From: a bacterium | GTDB taxonomy: Bacteria; 4484-113; JAGGVC01 | Length of the DNA: 64,000 nt | Assembly (NCBI GenBank): GCA_039961635.1 | Contig: JABRWB010000008.1 | Span: forward strand, 1-64,000 | Direction: 5' to 3' | Shown here: one piece after another, positions 10,878-18,769 of the stretch | How positions within the stretch are numbered: position 1 is the stretch's first letter | Layout of the letters: each line of letters starts with the position of its first letter | Notes under the pieces: model-generated | The model's database searches: none | Seen by the model: the letters and a program-made list of their open reading frames with translations, nothing else | What the model was told of the DNA's origin: nothing | Made by a program: the position numbers and the translations under genes

Positions 10878-11766
10878 TCATTCGACCTGAACCGGCCTTG
10901 CTTCCAATCAGGGCCAAATATAAAAAGACCACCGGCAAAACCAGCAGTCCAAGCACCATTCCCCGGGAATCGAACAGGCGGAGCCTGAAAAGTTGAACCA
11001 CCAGGAAATAAAGCAGCGGTATCTTAATGAAAACGATGGGGATTGTAAAGGATAACATCCATTTCTTGCCGGAAAACAAAACCTTGAACGCCATCCAGAG
11101 CACCGCGAAATTGCATAGATTCCACAATCCGGCCGCGATCATGCCCAGGCCGATTTCGCGGTCTATAACGAATCCCGCGACCGCGGCCGCGGCGGCGGTG
11201 ACCGCCAGCCCGGAACCCAGAATCGCGGGAAGCGAAAAAAGCGCGTCGCCGTAGCCGGCGGCTTCGCCGCCGATTCCGGGCGCTGCAGATGCGGAATCAC
11301 TTTCAACCGGCGCTTCCGGCAAAGCGGGAGGATCAGGCGGCTTTTCGCAAGTAGTCTCCGGTTCGGATTGCAGGGAAGGAGCGAACGGCCTCGCGGGACG
11401 TCGGATGCGCGCGTTGTAGCTCATCGTTCCTATCGTGTGGCCGTCCTCGTCCACAAACCTATCGGACTCCGAGGCCGCATGCGGGGTTGGCGCGCGGCCT
11501 ATCGCCGTGAACTCGTCGGCTCCCTGACGCATTTCGGGCACGGAAACCGGTTCCGGCCGCAAGTCTTCGCGCAGGACGCGCGCGACCGAGCGCACGCCCG
11601 CGACGAATCCGAGAACGAGAAACGCGAACCGCAGAAAGCCGGTGCCGGCCACGCCGTCAAGCCAGACCCCGATGAACCAGCCGAGAATCGGCCCCGCGCC
11701 GAGCATGAAAGGTATGCTCATGGCGAGTCCCACGCCGCGCCATCCGCCGGAATCGTAGCCGCCCAT
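10852..11766 (-). CDS. AtpZ-AtpI fusion, ATP synthase accessory membrane protein
   Basis: 304 aa with two separable parts. Residues about 12-65 match AtpZ (two membrane helices with GLAMSIPFMLGAGPILGWFIGVWLD and a second helix ending GVRSVARVL). Residues about 70-175 are a hydrophilic, Pro/Ala/Glu-rich linker. Residues about 175-295 contain four hydrophobic helices typical of AtpI (GLWNLCNFAVLWMAFKVLF, KIPLLYFLVVQLF). In other bacteria AtpI helps assemble the c ring, and AtpZ and AtpI are separate neighbouring genes. It is the first gene of the atp operon. A TATACT box sits 7 nt before the ATG with no Shine-Dalgarno sequence, consistent with a leaderless start. The fusion reading is an inference from topology and motifs. 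Confidence 0.82.
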   Translation of the reverse strand: MGGYDSGGWRGVGLAMSIPFMLGAGPILGWFIGVWLDGVAGTGFLRFAFLVLGFVAGVRSVARVLREDLRPEPVSVPEMRQGADEFTAIGRAPTPHAASESDRFVDEDGHTIGTMSYNARIRRPARPFAPSLQSEPETTCEKPPDPPALPEAPVESDSASAAPGIGGEAAGYGDALFSLPAILGSGLAVTAAAAAVAGFVIDREIGLGMIAAGLWNLCNFAVLWMAFKVLFSGKKWMLSFTIPIVFIKIPLLYFLVVQLFRLRLFDSRGMVLGLLVLPVVFLYLALIGSKAGSGRMNAVYGSRK

Positions 11767-11773
11767 CGGCGCA

Positions 11774-11779
11774 AGTATA
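11774..11779 (-). promoter_or_regulatory. -10 box of the atp operon (leaderless)
   Basis: TATACT on the minus strand, 7 nt from the ATG at 11766, directly after the stop codon of the M6 protease gene. The distance places the transcription start at or next to the start codon. No clear -35 box. Confidence 0.5.
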
Positions 11780-11784
11780 GCTGG

Positions 11785-14634
11785 CTAGAGCTGTTCGCCC
11801 CAGTGGTAGCCGATCATCGACGCGTCGCGCTCGTCCACCGAGCCGTCGCCGTTCGCGTCGAACCAGCCGCGGTAGTTTGGATCGCTCGTAGGCATTCCGA
11901 ACCGGGCGGCCAGCGCGTCCACGTCCGCGGCGTCCACTTTGCCATCCGCGTTGATGTCGCCGCGAAGGTTGTTCAGGTCTATCTCCACCCAGTCGGAGCT
12001 GTATACGCCTCCGGACGAAATCGCTTTCGCTTCCAGCAGCGCGCGCTGGTTGCGGAGCGCGCCCGTCAGCAGCGTGGTCGAATACGGCGGTGTTGTCGAG
12101 TTGGCGATCAACGTTCCGCCGGAGTGATAGACGATGTAGTCCACCCTGCTTACGAATCCGGTGGTGGTCACCGCGATCGGAACCGATCCCGAAACCCCGG
12201 CCTTGTCGCCCGGATCGACTATCGTGATCGTCGGAAGCTGACTGGCAGGCCCGTTCGAGACCACGATGTCGTCAATCCACCAGCCGCTGCCGGTTATGGA
12301 CGGGCCGGGATCCGTGCCGGTTCCGTCGCTTTCGAAGAAGAATACGATGCGCACCGTCTTTCCGATCCAGCTTGACAGCGGGATGTTGATTTTTTCGTTC
12401 GCGTGCGTCCCGGTGTACTGCGCGAGCTGGGTGAATGTCTGGCCGTTGTTGTCGGTGATGTAGACGCGGCCGAAATCCTTGTTCTCCTCCATATCGTACT
12501 GGTGGCTGAACGAAAGCACCGGAGTGCTCACGCCGTTCAAGTTTATCTTGCGCGTTACGAGATAATCGCTCTCGAAGTTGTCGTAGGTTCCCGCGCCTTT
12601 GCCGCAGTAAAAGCTGCGCTCGCCGCTTGTTTTGAAATCGGCGCGCTGCCGCCACTGGCCGGTTCCGGCATTCGCGAGGTCTTCGGGCGTGCCCGGCGCC
12701 TGGCGCGTCGAGGTGCGCAGCGAGGTCGAAGGATGCCGCGAGTCGAGCGGGAATATCTGGAAAAATCCGTTTTCGGCATTGTCCGCGAACGGGAACAGGA
12801 CAGGCGTGTTGTCCACCAGCATGTCCTGCGCCACCTCGCGCTGCTCGGAAGGCGTGTAACCGATGCCGCGGATAAGAACCTGGCCGAAAACCATTTCGGT
12901 CGTATCCCAGGAATACGAGTAGGGCGGGCTTGTGGCCTCAAACACCAGCGCGTCGTTGAGGTAAAGCTCGACCTTGTCCAGATTGCCGTCAATGTTCGGC
13001 GCGATGTCCACGGTCCCCGTGCCGATCATCGGAGGCAGGCTGTTGAAGTCGAATGTGAAGCTAGTTATCTGCGCGTTTATCGTTACCGTTTGCGATGCGT
13101 CGTCCTTTCGAATGTTGTAAATGCGCACCTGGGTGTCGTCGCCCGCGTAATTTGCGCTCGATGGATTCGTCGTGAACTTGAATTCCTTGGTGCCCTGCGG
13201 ATAGACGTCGCCCGCGTCGCCGTAATTCCACATATGGTCGATCGCCGCCTGGCCGTCCGCCTCTTCCAGATCCAGCGCCTTGTGCTCTTCGATGTCGTTC
13301 ACGCCGTAGCCGGACGAAGGATTGATCATCTCGTCCTCGTCCACGTGCCAGACGAGAAGCCCGCGGCCCGGATTCGGCCCGATGTCGGACGTCGCCACCT
13401 GCCAGCGGTTTTCGATGATGAAGAACTCGCGGACGAAGCTGCCCTCCGTCCACAGGATGTACGACGAGCCGGGATTGTTGATGTCGTTGCTTGGCTGGAG
13501 AACCAAATCCTGCACGTCCGTATTCAGCACCGTAGGCTCGATCCAGTTGAGAAGCCACTTGTTGTACGGACTCATGTGCATCGGCGGATTGGTCAGGTTG
13601 CCCGCGCACATGAGATCCCAATATCCGACGCCAAGCGATTCGTTGCCGTCTGTGCCGGGATTGGCCGGCGCGCTGTCGCCGCCGAGGTCGTAGTAATCGG
13701 GGAGGTTGAAAAAATGGCCTTGCTCGTGATGTACCGTGCGACTTTCAGGATCTAAGTCCGAGTAACCAAGAAATCCAATCGTAGTAATACGTTTGCCATC
13801 AAATAATGGACCGGACCAGCCAAAACTGACAAATGCGCGAACCGGCTCCAGTATTGCGCTTAGATGGGGAAGCACTATTGTTAAACAATCGATGTAACCG
13901 TCGTTGTCACCGTCGTACTGCGAAAAATCCACCTCCGCGTTTGCAGCATTCATCGCATCAGTGACAACCGTGCTTGGATTCCAGTTGGAAGAGCTAATGC
14001 CCCCCACTTCGTACGCTCCGGACGAAGGAAAGACTCCTCCGGAAATTGTAAGCTTTCCAAAGCTCATCTCCGAGTAAAAGTCGGTTAGCGAAGGGCATGT
14101 GTTTCCAGAATTACTTCCAAACAGCTTTTCATTGGCGGAGGCTGCATCGTTGGGCTGGCTGTAGATTCCGCTTTTCACAAGCAAAAACGCGTGCCTGCAA
14201 GTACCAACAGTTGGAGGCTGCGGATTCCCAAGGCCAACTTTGGTAGCTGATCTTGAATTGCCGCGGGAACTAGAATCACCACCAGAAATGATCAGTTTGG
14301 GGTTCGGCATATTCGGACGTTCAACTATCCCCTGGCTTGTCGTGACAGGTCCGACATAAGGAAGCTCAAACTTGTCTCTCCATCGGGGAATAAGCACGGG
14401 AACGCCCGTTCTTAAATACTCGGCAACCTCGCGCGCGTGAGGGTCATCTTCAAGTGAATTCAGAACGGCATTCCCGGCCTTGTCTTCCATTGCGCCTGGT
14501 TGATCAGCTGTAGCACCTTTACTTTTACTTTCAGCAGTGCCAATGGCGCGTGACGAATTCCGGCTACACGCAAAAGGCGCAACAGCGCAAAGCGTAAGTG
14601 TAAGTAGCGCAAAAAGGATGAAAGTTAACTTCAT
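11785..14634 (-). CDS. Secreted M6-family zinc metalloprotease with C-terminal dockerin
   Basis: 949 aa from the ATG at 14634 (MKLTFILFALLTL), preceded by GGTGG. An upstream in-frame ATG overlaps the promoter and is rejected. A signal peptide is followed by Cys (VAPFACSR), possibly a lipoprotein site although the lipobox is poor. The zinc motif HEQGH is at residues 303-307, followed by NLPDYYD, as in immune-inhibitor-A-type M6 peptidases. The middle has a MAM/jelly-roll-like region (FESDYLVTRKINLNGVSTPVLSFSH ... WWIDDIVVSNG). The last 65 residues form a type I dockerin with two Ca-binding repeats (RGDINADGKVDAADV, DANGDGSVDERDASMI), implying attachment to a cohesin. Base composition changes near 13740, with the N-terminal third more AT-rich. 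Confidence 0.88.
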   Translation of the reverse strand: MKLTFILFALLTLTLCAVAPFACSRNSSRAIGTAESKSKGATADQPGAMEDKAGNAVLNSLEDDPHAREVAEYLRTGVPVLIPRWRDKFELPYVGPVTTSQGIVERPNMPNPKLIISGGDSSSRGNSRSATKVGLGNPQPPTVGTCRHAFLLVKSGIYSQPNDAASANEKLFGSNSGNTCPSLTDFYSEMSFGKLTISGGVFPSSGAYEVGGISSSNWNPSTVVTDAMNAANAEVDFSQYDGDNDGYIDCLTIVLPHLSAILEPVRAFVSFGWSGPLFDGKRITTIGFLGYSDLDPESRTVHHEQGHFFNLPDYYDLGGDSAPANPGTDGNESLGVGYWDLMCAGNLTNPPMHMSPYNKWLLNWIEPTVLNTDVQDLVLQPSNDINNPGSSYILWTEGSFVREFFIIENRWQVATSDIGPNPGRGLLVWHVDEDEMINPSSGYGVNDIEEHKALDLEEADGQAAIDHMWNYGDAGDVYPQGTKEFKFTTNPSSANYAGDDTQVRIYNIRKDDASQTVTINAQITSFTFDFNSLPPMIGTGTVDIAPNIDGNLDKVELYLNDALVFEATSPPYSYSWDTTEMVFGQVLIRGIGYTPSEQREVAQDMLVDNTPVLFPFADNAENGFFQIFPLDSRHPSTSLRTSTRQAPGTPEDLANAGTGQWRQRADFKTSGERSFYCGKGAGTYDNFESDYLVTRKINLNGVSTPVLSFSHQYDMEENKDFGRVYITDNNGQTFTQLAQYTGTHANEKINIPLSSWIGKTVRIVFFFESDGTGTDPGPSITGSGWWIDDIVVSNGPASQLPTITIVDPGDKAGVSGSVPIAVTTTGFVSRVDYIVYHSGGTLIANSTTPPYSTTLLTGALRNQRALLEAKAISSGGVYSSDWVEIDLNNLRGDINADGKVDAADVDALAARFGMPTSDPNYRGWFDANGDGSVDERDASMIGYHWGEQL

Positions 14635-14674
14635 GAATCCACCAGTACAAAAAACACCCAAAAGGGCATGTGGC

Positions 14675-14680
14675 ATTATA
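14675..14680 (-). promoter_or_regulatory. -10 box of the M6 protease gene
   Basis: TATAAT on the minus strand about 40 nt before the ATG at 14634. The leader would contain the GGTGG site. It diverges from the S8 protease promoter 35 bp away. Confidence 0.5.
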
Positions 14681-14714
14681 CCTTAAATTCCTTTGAGAAT
14701 GCACCTGAAAACGC

Positions 14715-14743
14715 TTGACAGAACTCAAACAACCAGTTAAAAT
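14715..14743 (+). promoter_or_regulatory. Sigma-70-type promoter of the S8 protease gene
   Basis: TTGACA at 14715-14720, a 17-nt spacer, then TAAAAT at 14738-14743. This is the best full consensus promoter in the window. The predicted transcription start is near 14750. CCTCCGA (14745-14751) and TCGGAGG (14770-14776) form a 7-bp inverted repeat around the start, which could be an operator. The second arm is the ribosome-binding site. Confidence 0.65.
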
Positions 14744-14793
14744 TCCTCCGAACAATCGCATTTCCGTACTCGGAGGTATCTGGAATTGCCAAG

Positions 14794-17670
14794 TTGATTT
14801 TGCGTGTGTTCTTTCTTGTCAGCTTTGCCGCGTTTGTCTCCGGTCTTGCCGACTCTTGTGGCAATCGTCACAAACAACAACTTCTGAATCCAATGGCACC
14901 TAAGCCCAATCCGCAGAATCAGCCAGGCACAGCGCCAAATCTGGATGAAAGCGGCAAAGTTCCTTTCCTTTTGCAGACTTTGTCCATTGACCAGCGGATG
15001 GACGCGCTTAGACAGGTGTCCACTCTGGAGCCACCGTTTAAGGTTGCGATTATGTACTTTCCTGATATTGATCTCGCCGAACTGAACAACGAACGCCAAG
15101 GCCAAAGCCTTCCTCTCATTCCGGTTGCCAATACAAGCCAAATCGCCTCGTGGATCAATAACGCCCCTGTTCCGGAATTGCTCAGGGACACCCAGTACAT
15201 CAGCCTTTCAAAATATTTATTAGACACTTACGGTGAAGGCCAAAGCCCATTGATTGAGTATGTCGGCGACACCTACGTCTTCGAGTACCCTTCTCTATTT
15301 GTCACCACAAATGTCGACGTTGAATCTTTAATTGGAGTAATATGGGAAGATAATTCGGACTTTATCAGATTAATCGAACCGATTGAATTTGAAGGTCAAT
15401 GCGCATCGGCACCTTTTGCGGACAAATATGAGTATATGGTTTCCGATCCATACGTCAATGGTTCAGGCCAGTATTATGACCGGCAGCAATGGCCGGAATC
15501 TCCATATTTCTTGCCCATGATTCATTCCAGCCTGGTATGGAATTTGAATCTGGATCCAAAGGACGAGGAAGGAAATCCTTTGATTTGCGCGCTTGTTGAT
15601 GTGGGTGTTGACTTGGACCATCCAGACATCCAGGACAGCCTATTTCTTCCCGAAGGCCTTGAAACAGACTTGGTTGACGGAGATGATCTGCCAGAAGCTG
15701 GCGACCAAAACCATGGCACCGCATGCGCCGGAATAATGGCCGCTTCGGAAAACGGGAGCATGCTATGCGGCATTTTGCCAAAAGCCAAAATATTGCCCAT
15801 TCGCGTTTCTGATGATCAATTAAGCATTGATATTCTTAATGTTATTTATGCTATTGACCTAATTAAGACCTGGAAGCAATATAACGACTTAAATATTAAA
15901 ACCTGCCTCATTAGTGTGGGATACACTAAAGGCGAAGCCTCATTGGGAGATCGGCAGGAGTTGCATGCGAAGATACGGGAGATGGTGCTCGACTTTGATG
16001 TTATCTGCGTGACTGGCGCGCATAACCAAGGTGTAAATAACGACATTGATGGCCGAATTTATCCTTCGTCGTATTCCACGGTTATAGCAGTAGGCGGGAC
16101 CGCAACGGATGAATCCCAACGATGGATCGATTCAAATGAGGGAAGCAATTACGGGCCTTGGGTGGACGTTTATTGCGTAAGCGGGTCGGATGACGAGCCA
16201 TTGCAGGTTCTTGCTTCCGGCGGAGGAACATACAACTCCAGCGGCACCAGCTGGGCCGCGCCTGAAGTCACGGTCGGCGCATTGGCGCTGTGTGCACTAA
16301 AGCCCGATCTTACCTATAATGAATTTTTGGACATAGTTAACAGCCGTTGCGTTCATTACAATTATGATCCCGACGACCAAAGCGACTACACGCCATTCTT
16401 CGACTTCGAGGAAATTCTTGAATTTTTAGGCGAAATGAACCTCGGGGGAACAGAGCATGGGGCATACAAGCTTGTAGATTACACCAAGGACCTTGACTGG
16501 CTGGTCGCCCGTCCGGATTACAATTTGACCGCAGTCCTGCCGACAGGTTCCAGCGAATCGCCCATTTTCCATATAGTCTCTTTTGATAAATCCACCTTTT
16601 CTTGGAGTGACACACCCACCTCAGTTCCCGGATTTTCATACGGCAATTACTCCATCGCGTTTGAAGGTGATACCATATATCTAGCCATAAACGACTTTGG
16701 TACAAGCGGATCCACCACAACTAATCCTGATCTGAAAGTTTATACATATGATAACGGATCCTGGGAGTTAGCAGGTGAGGTGGAATCTGGAGGCAGAGTA
16801 CTAGATTGCTCCCTGTCTGGCGATGGAAATATTCAGGTTTTAACAATGGGTTCTTCAAATAGCCCTGGAAAACTGCATGTTTTCAGTGGGGCATCGCATC
16901 AGCAGTACGACACGCCTGAATACGTTTATTATTTTCCAGACAAGGCATATCATTTACGCAACAGCATTCATGCGCTATCAAACGGAGATGTCATTTACGC
17001 ATATGCGAAGCACTGGTCAGGAATCCATAGCCTTCAGCTTGCATATTTCGATTCTTCTAATGAGGAATGGGCAAGTCCTGTTGAAACGATCTCAACAAGC
17101 CTCTGGGACAGCTCTGAAATTGACCTTGATGTTAATGATGACGACGAAATCGCGGTATTATGCCGCGAGATTGTGCAAATGGGACCATATTGGAATTACT
17201 TTGTTTCGCTTTACCAAGGCTTTTATGGCGAAATGGAGGGCGGTCCCATAGGCGGAGACCATTTCATTGGCGAGTTGATTACAAGAACAGCTGAGCCGCA
17301 GCTTGGGATTGAGTTGCTTGATGACAGTGCCTATTGCCTGTACAGCACCGTTTTTTCCCCTAATGCACCATGGACAAGGTACAATTCCGCATTATGGTGC
17401 TTGCCTAATGCACTTATTCCGCCATTTGTGGGCGGAGTGCCAGATATAGCCCACTTGGTATATGTCGATCAAAACGACACAATTGAGTATGACGCTGTAT
17501 CGCATGACCCCAATTTATCAACAGCGCCTAATGGACCGCTACTAACAGGCAGCCCAACGTCGTTTTCTGGAGACTGCGCGGTGTTTCTTGCTGGGTTTAA
17601 TAAATGGGATGAAAACGGCAGATATGATTACAAAATCTATCCTGTCTTCGTTCGCCAACGATCCGAGTAG
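14794..17670 (+). CDS. Secreted subtilisin-like serine protease (S8)
   Basis: 958 aa with a signal peptide (LRVFFLVSFAAFVSGLADSC). All three subtilase motifs are present: Asp in LVDVGVDLDHPD near residue 269, His in NHGTACAGIMA near 306, and Ser in SGTSWAAPEV near 483. A pro-region of about 200 residues precedes the catalytic domain, and about 400 residues of repeated beta-rich sequence follow (FDKSTFSWSDT, IYLAINDFG, VLDCSLSGDGNIQVL), resembling a beta-propeller. The start is uncertain. TTG at 14794 is 17 nt from GGAGG, whereas an in-frame ATT at 14785 is 8 nt from it and would give MAKLILRVFF. The gene is clearly more AT-rich than its neighbours and diverges from the M6 protease. It ends 8 bp from gpsA, convergent. 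Confidence 0.88.
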   Translation: MILRVFFLVSFAAFVSGLADSCGNRHKQQLLNPMAPKPNPQNQPGTAPNLDESGKVPFLLQTLSIDQRMDALRQVSTLEPPFKVAIMYFPDIDLAELNNERQGQSLPLIPVANTSQIASWINNAPVPELLRDTQYISLSKYLLDTYGEGQSPLIEYVGDTYVFEYPSLFVTTNVDVESLIGVIWEDNSDFIRLIEPIEFEGQCASAPFADKYEYMVSDPYVNGSGQYYDRQQWPESPYFLPMIHSSLVWNLNLDPKDEEGNPLICALVDVGVDLDHPDIQDSLFLPEGLETDLVDGDDLPEAGDQNHGTACAGIMAASENGSMLCGILPKAKILPIRVSDDQLSIDILNVIYAIDLIKTWKQYNDLNIKTCLISVGYTKGEASLGDRQELHAKIREMVLDFDVICVTGAHNQGVNNDIDGRIYPSSYSTVIAVGGTATDESQRWIDSNEGSNYGPWVDVYCVSGSDDEPLQVLASGGGTYNSSGTSWAAPEVTVGALALCALKPDLTYNEFLDIVNSRCVHYNYDPDDQSDYTPFFDFEEILEFLGEMNLGGTEHGAYKLVDYTKDLDWLVARPDYNLTAVLPTGSSESPIFHIVSFDKSTFSWSDTPTSVPGFSYGNYSIAFEGDTIYLAINDFGTSGSTTTNPDLKVYTYDNGSWELAGEVESGGRVLDCSLSGDGNIQVLTMGSSNSPGKLHVFSGASHQQYDTPEYVYYFPDKAYHLRNSIHALSNGDVIYAYAKHWSGIHSLQLAYFDSSNEEWASPVETISTSLWDSSEIDLDVNDDDEIAVLCREIVQMGPYWNYFVSLYQGFYGEMEGGPIGGDHFIGELITRTAEPQLGIELLDDSAYCLYSTVFSPNAPWTRYNSALWCLPNALIPPFVGGVPDIAHLVYVDQNDTIEYDAVSHDPNLSTAPNGPLLTGSPTSFSGDCAVFLAGFNKWDENGRYDYKIYPVFVRQRSE

Positions 17671-17677
17671 AAGCTCC

Positions 17678-18685
17678 TTACTCCGCCTTCAGCTCGCGCC
17701 CCATAAGCGCGGAAATCGCATCCGCGGGCGTCGCCGCGCCGTCAAGGATGCGGCAGACCTGCTCCGCGATGGGCATTTCCACGCCCATCGAAGCCGCGCG
17801 CTCCCGGATCGCGCGCGCGGTCGTGACGCCCTCGGCCACCATCCGCATGGACTCGACGATGGCGTCCGCGGATTCGCCCGCTGCCAGCCGCATCCCGAAC
17901 CCGAAATTGCGGGACTTGGGGCCGGAACATGTCGTAATCAGGTCTCCCAGTCCCGAAAGCCCCATCAGCGTCTCCGGCCGGGCGCCAAGCGACCGCGCGA
18001 ACCGCGACATTTCCACCAGCCCGCGCGTGATAAGCACGCTGCGCGCGTTTATCCCCAGGCCCAGCCCCTCGACGATGCCCGCGGCGATGGCGATGATATT
18101 TTTCACGCTACCGCCGACCTCCACGCCCGTGACGTCCGATGAGGTGTAAACGCGGTAAGTGGGCGCGCTCACCGCTCCCTGGATTTTCAAGGCAAGCTCC
18201 GCCGACTCGCTCGCGACGACCGCCGCCGCGGGTTTGCCCGCCGCGACCTCGTCCGCCAGATTCGGACCCGAAAGAACCGCGAAACGCGCGGAGCCGAGCT
18301 CCGGCCAGTTTCGCGCGAAGTACTCGTTGGCGAATCCCGGCGGCTCGCCGCAAAGCCCCTTCGTCAGCGAAAGGTACGCTGTTCCGTCCGGCCAGACCGG
18401 CCGAAGCTCGTCAACCATTCCGGGAAGGAATTTTGACGGCACGGCCGCGACGCCCAGCCACGCTCCGTCGAGAGCTTCCGCAAGGTCTCCGGTGGCGCAG
18501 ACGCAAGTCGGAAGCAGCGCGCCCTTGCAGAAAAAGGGATTGCGCTTGAATGTGTTTATCCCCTCTACGACTTCCGGCTCACGCGCCCATACCGTCACCG
18601 GAACGCCTTTCGTTCCCTGCAGCCATGCGAACGCGGTGCCCCAGCTTCCGCCGCCGATTACAGCGATTTTGCGTTGCTCTGCCAT
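17678..18685 (-). CDS. gpsA: NAD(P)-dependent glycerol-3-phosphate dehydrogenase
   Basis: Reduces dihydroxyacetone phosphate to sn-glycerol-3-phosphate for phospholipid synthesis, in the cytosol. 335 aa from the ATG at 18685, chosen because GGGAGG is 7 nt upstream; a TTG two codons earlier is poorer. The Rossmann motif AVIGGGSWGTAFAW is at the N-terminus, and SLTKGL and the catalytic Lys in SVKNIIAIAAGIVEGLGLGINARSVLITRGL are intact. It diverges from the DUF4127 gene. A TATAAT lies 22 nt before the ATG. Confidence 0.96.
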   Translation of the reverse strand: MAEQRKIAVIGGGSWGTAFAWLQGTKGVPVTVWAREPEVVEGINTFKRNPFFCKGALLPTCVCATGDLAEALDGAWLGVAAVPSKFLPGMVDELRPVWPDGTAYLSLTKGLCGEPPGFANEYFARNWPELGSARFAVLSGPNLADEVAAGKPAAAVVASESAELALKIQGAVSAPTYRVYTSSDVTGVEVGGSVKNIIAIAAGIVEGLGLGINARSVLITRGLVEMSRFARSLGARPETLMGLSGLGDLITTCSGPKSRNFGFGMRLAAGESADAIVESMRMVAEGVTTARAIRERAASMGVEMPIAEQVCRILDGAATPADAISALMGRELKAE

Positions 18686-18706
18686 GCTCAAGCCTCCCGC
18701 GCGGAC

Positions 18707-18712
18707 ATTATA
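18707..18712 (-). promoter_or_regulatory. -10 box of gpsA
   Basis: TATAAT on the minus strand. The transcript would start near 18700 and carry a short leader with the GGGAGG site. Confidence 0.5.
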
Positions 18713-18754
18713 ATTCGACTCCGCGCCACGCTTTAACGCGCGCGGTTTTGATGC

Positions 18755-18760
18755 TACAAT
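18755..18760 (+). promoter_or_regulatory. Extended -10 box of the DUF4127 gene (leaderless)
   Basis: TGC-TACAAT, 9 nt before the ATG at 18770, with no Shine-Dalgarno sequence between. Divergent from the gpsA promoter about 45 bp away. Confidence 0.5.
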
Positions 18761-18769
18761 CGGCTCCCT

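Noticed and set aside
12403-13755. 450-codon plus-strand frame within the M6 protease gene
   Set aside because: Antisense shadow of a real gene; composition is typical of reversed GC-rich codons.
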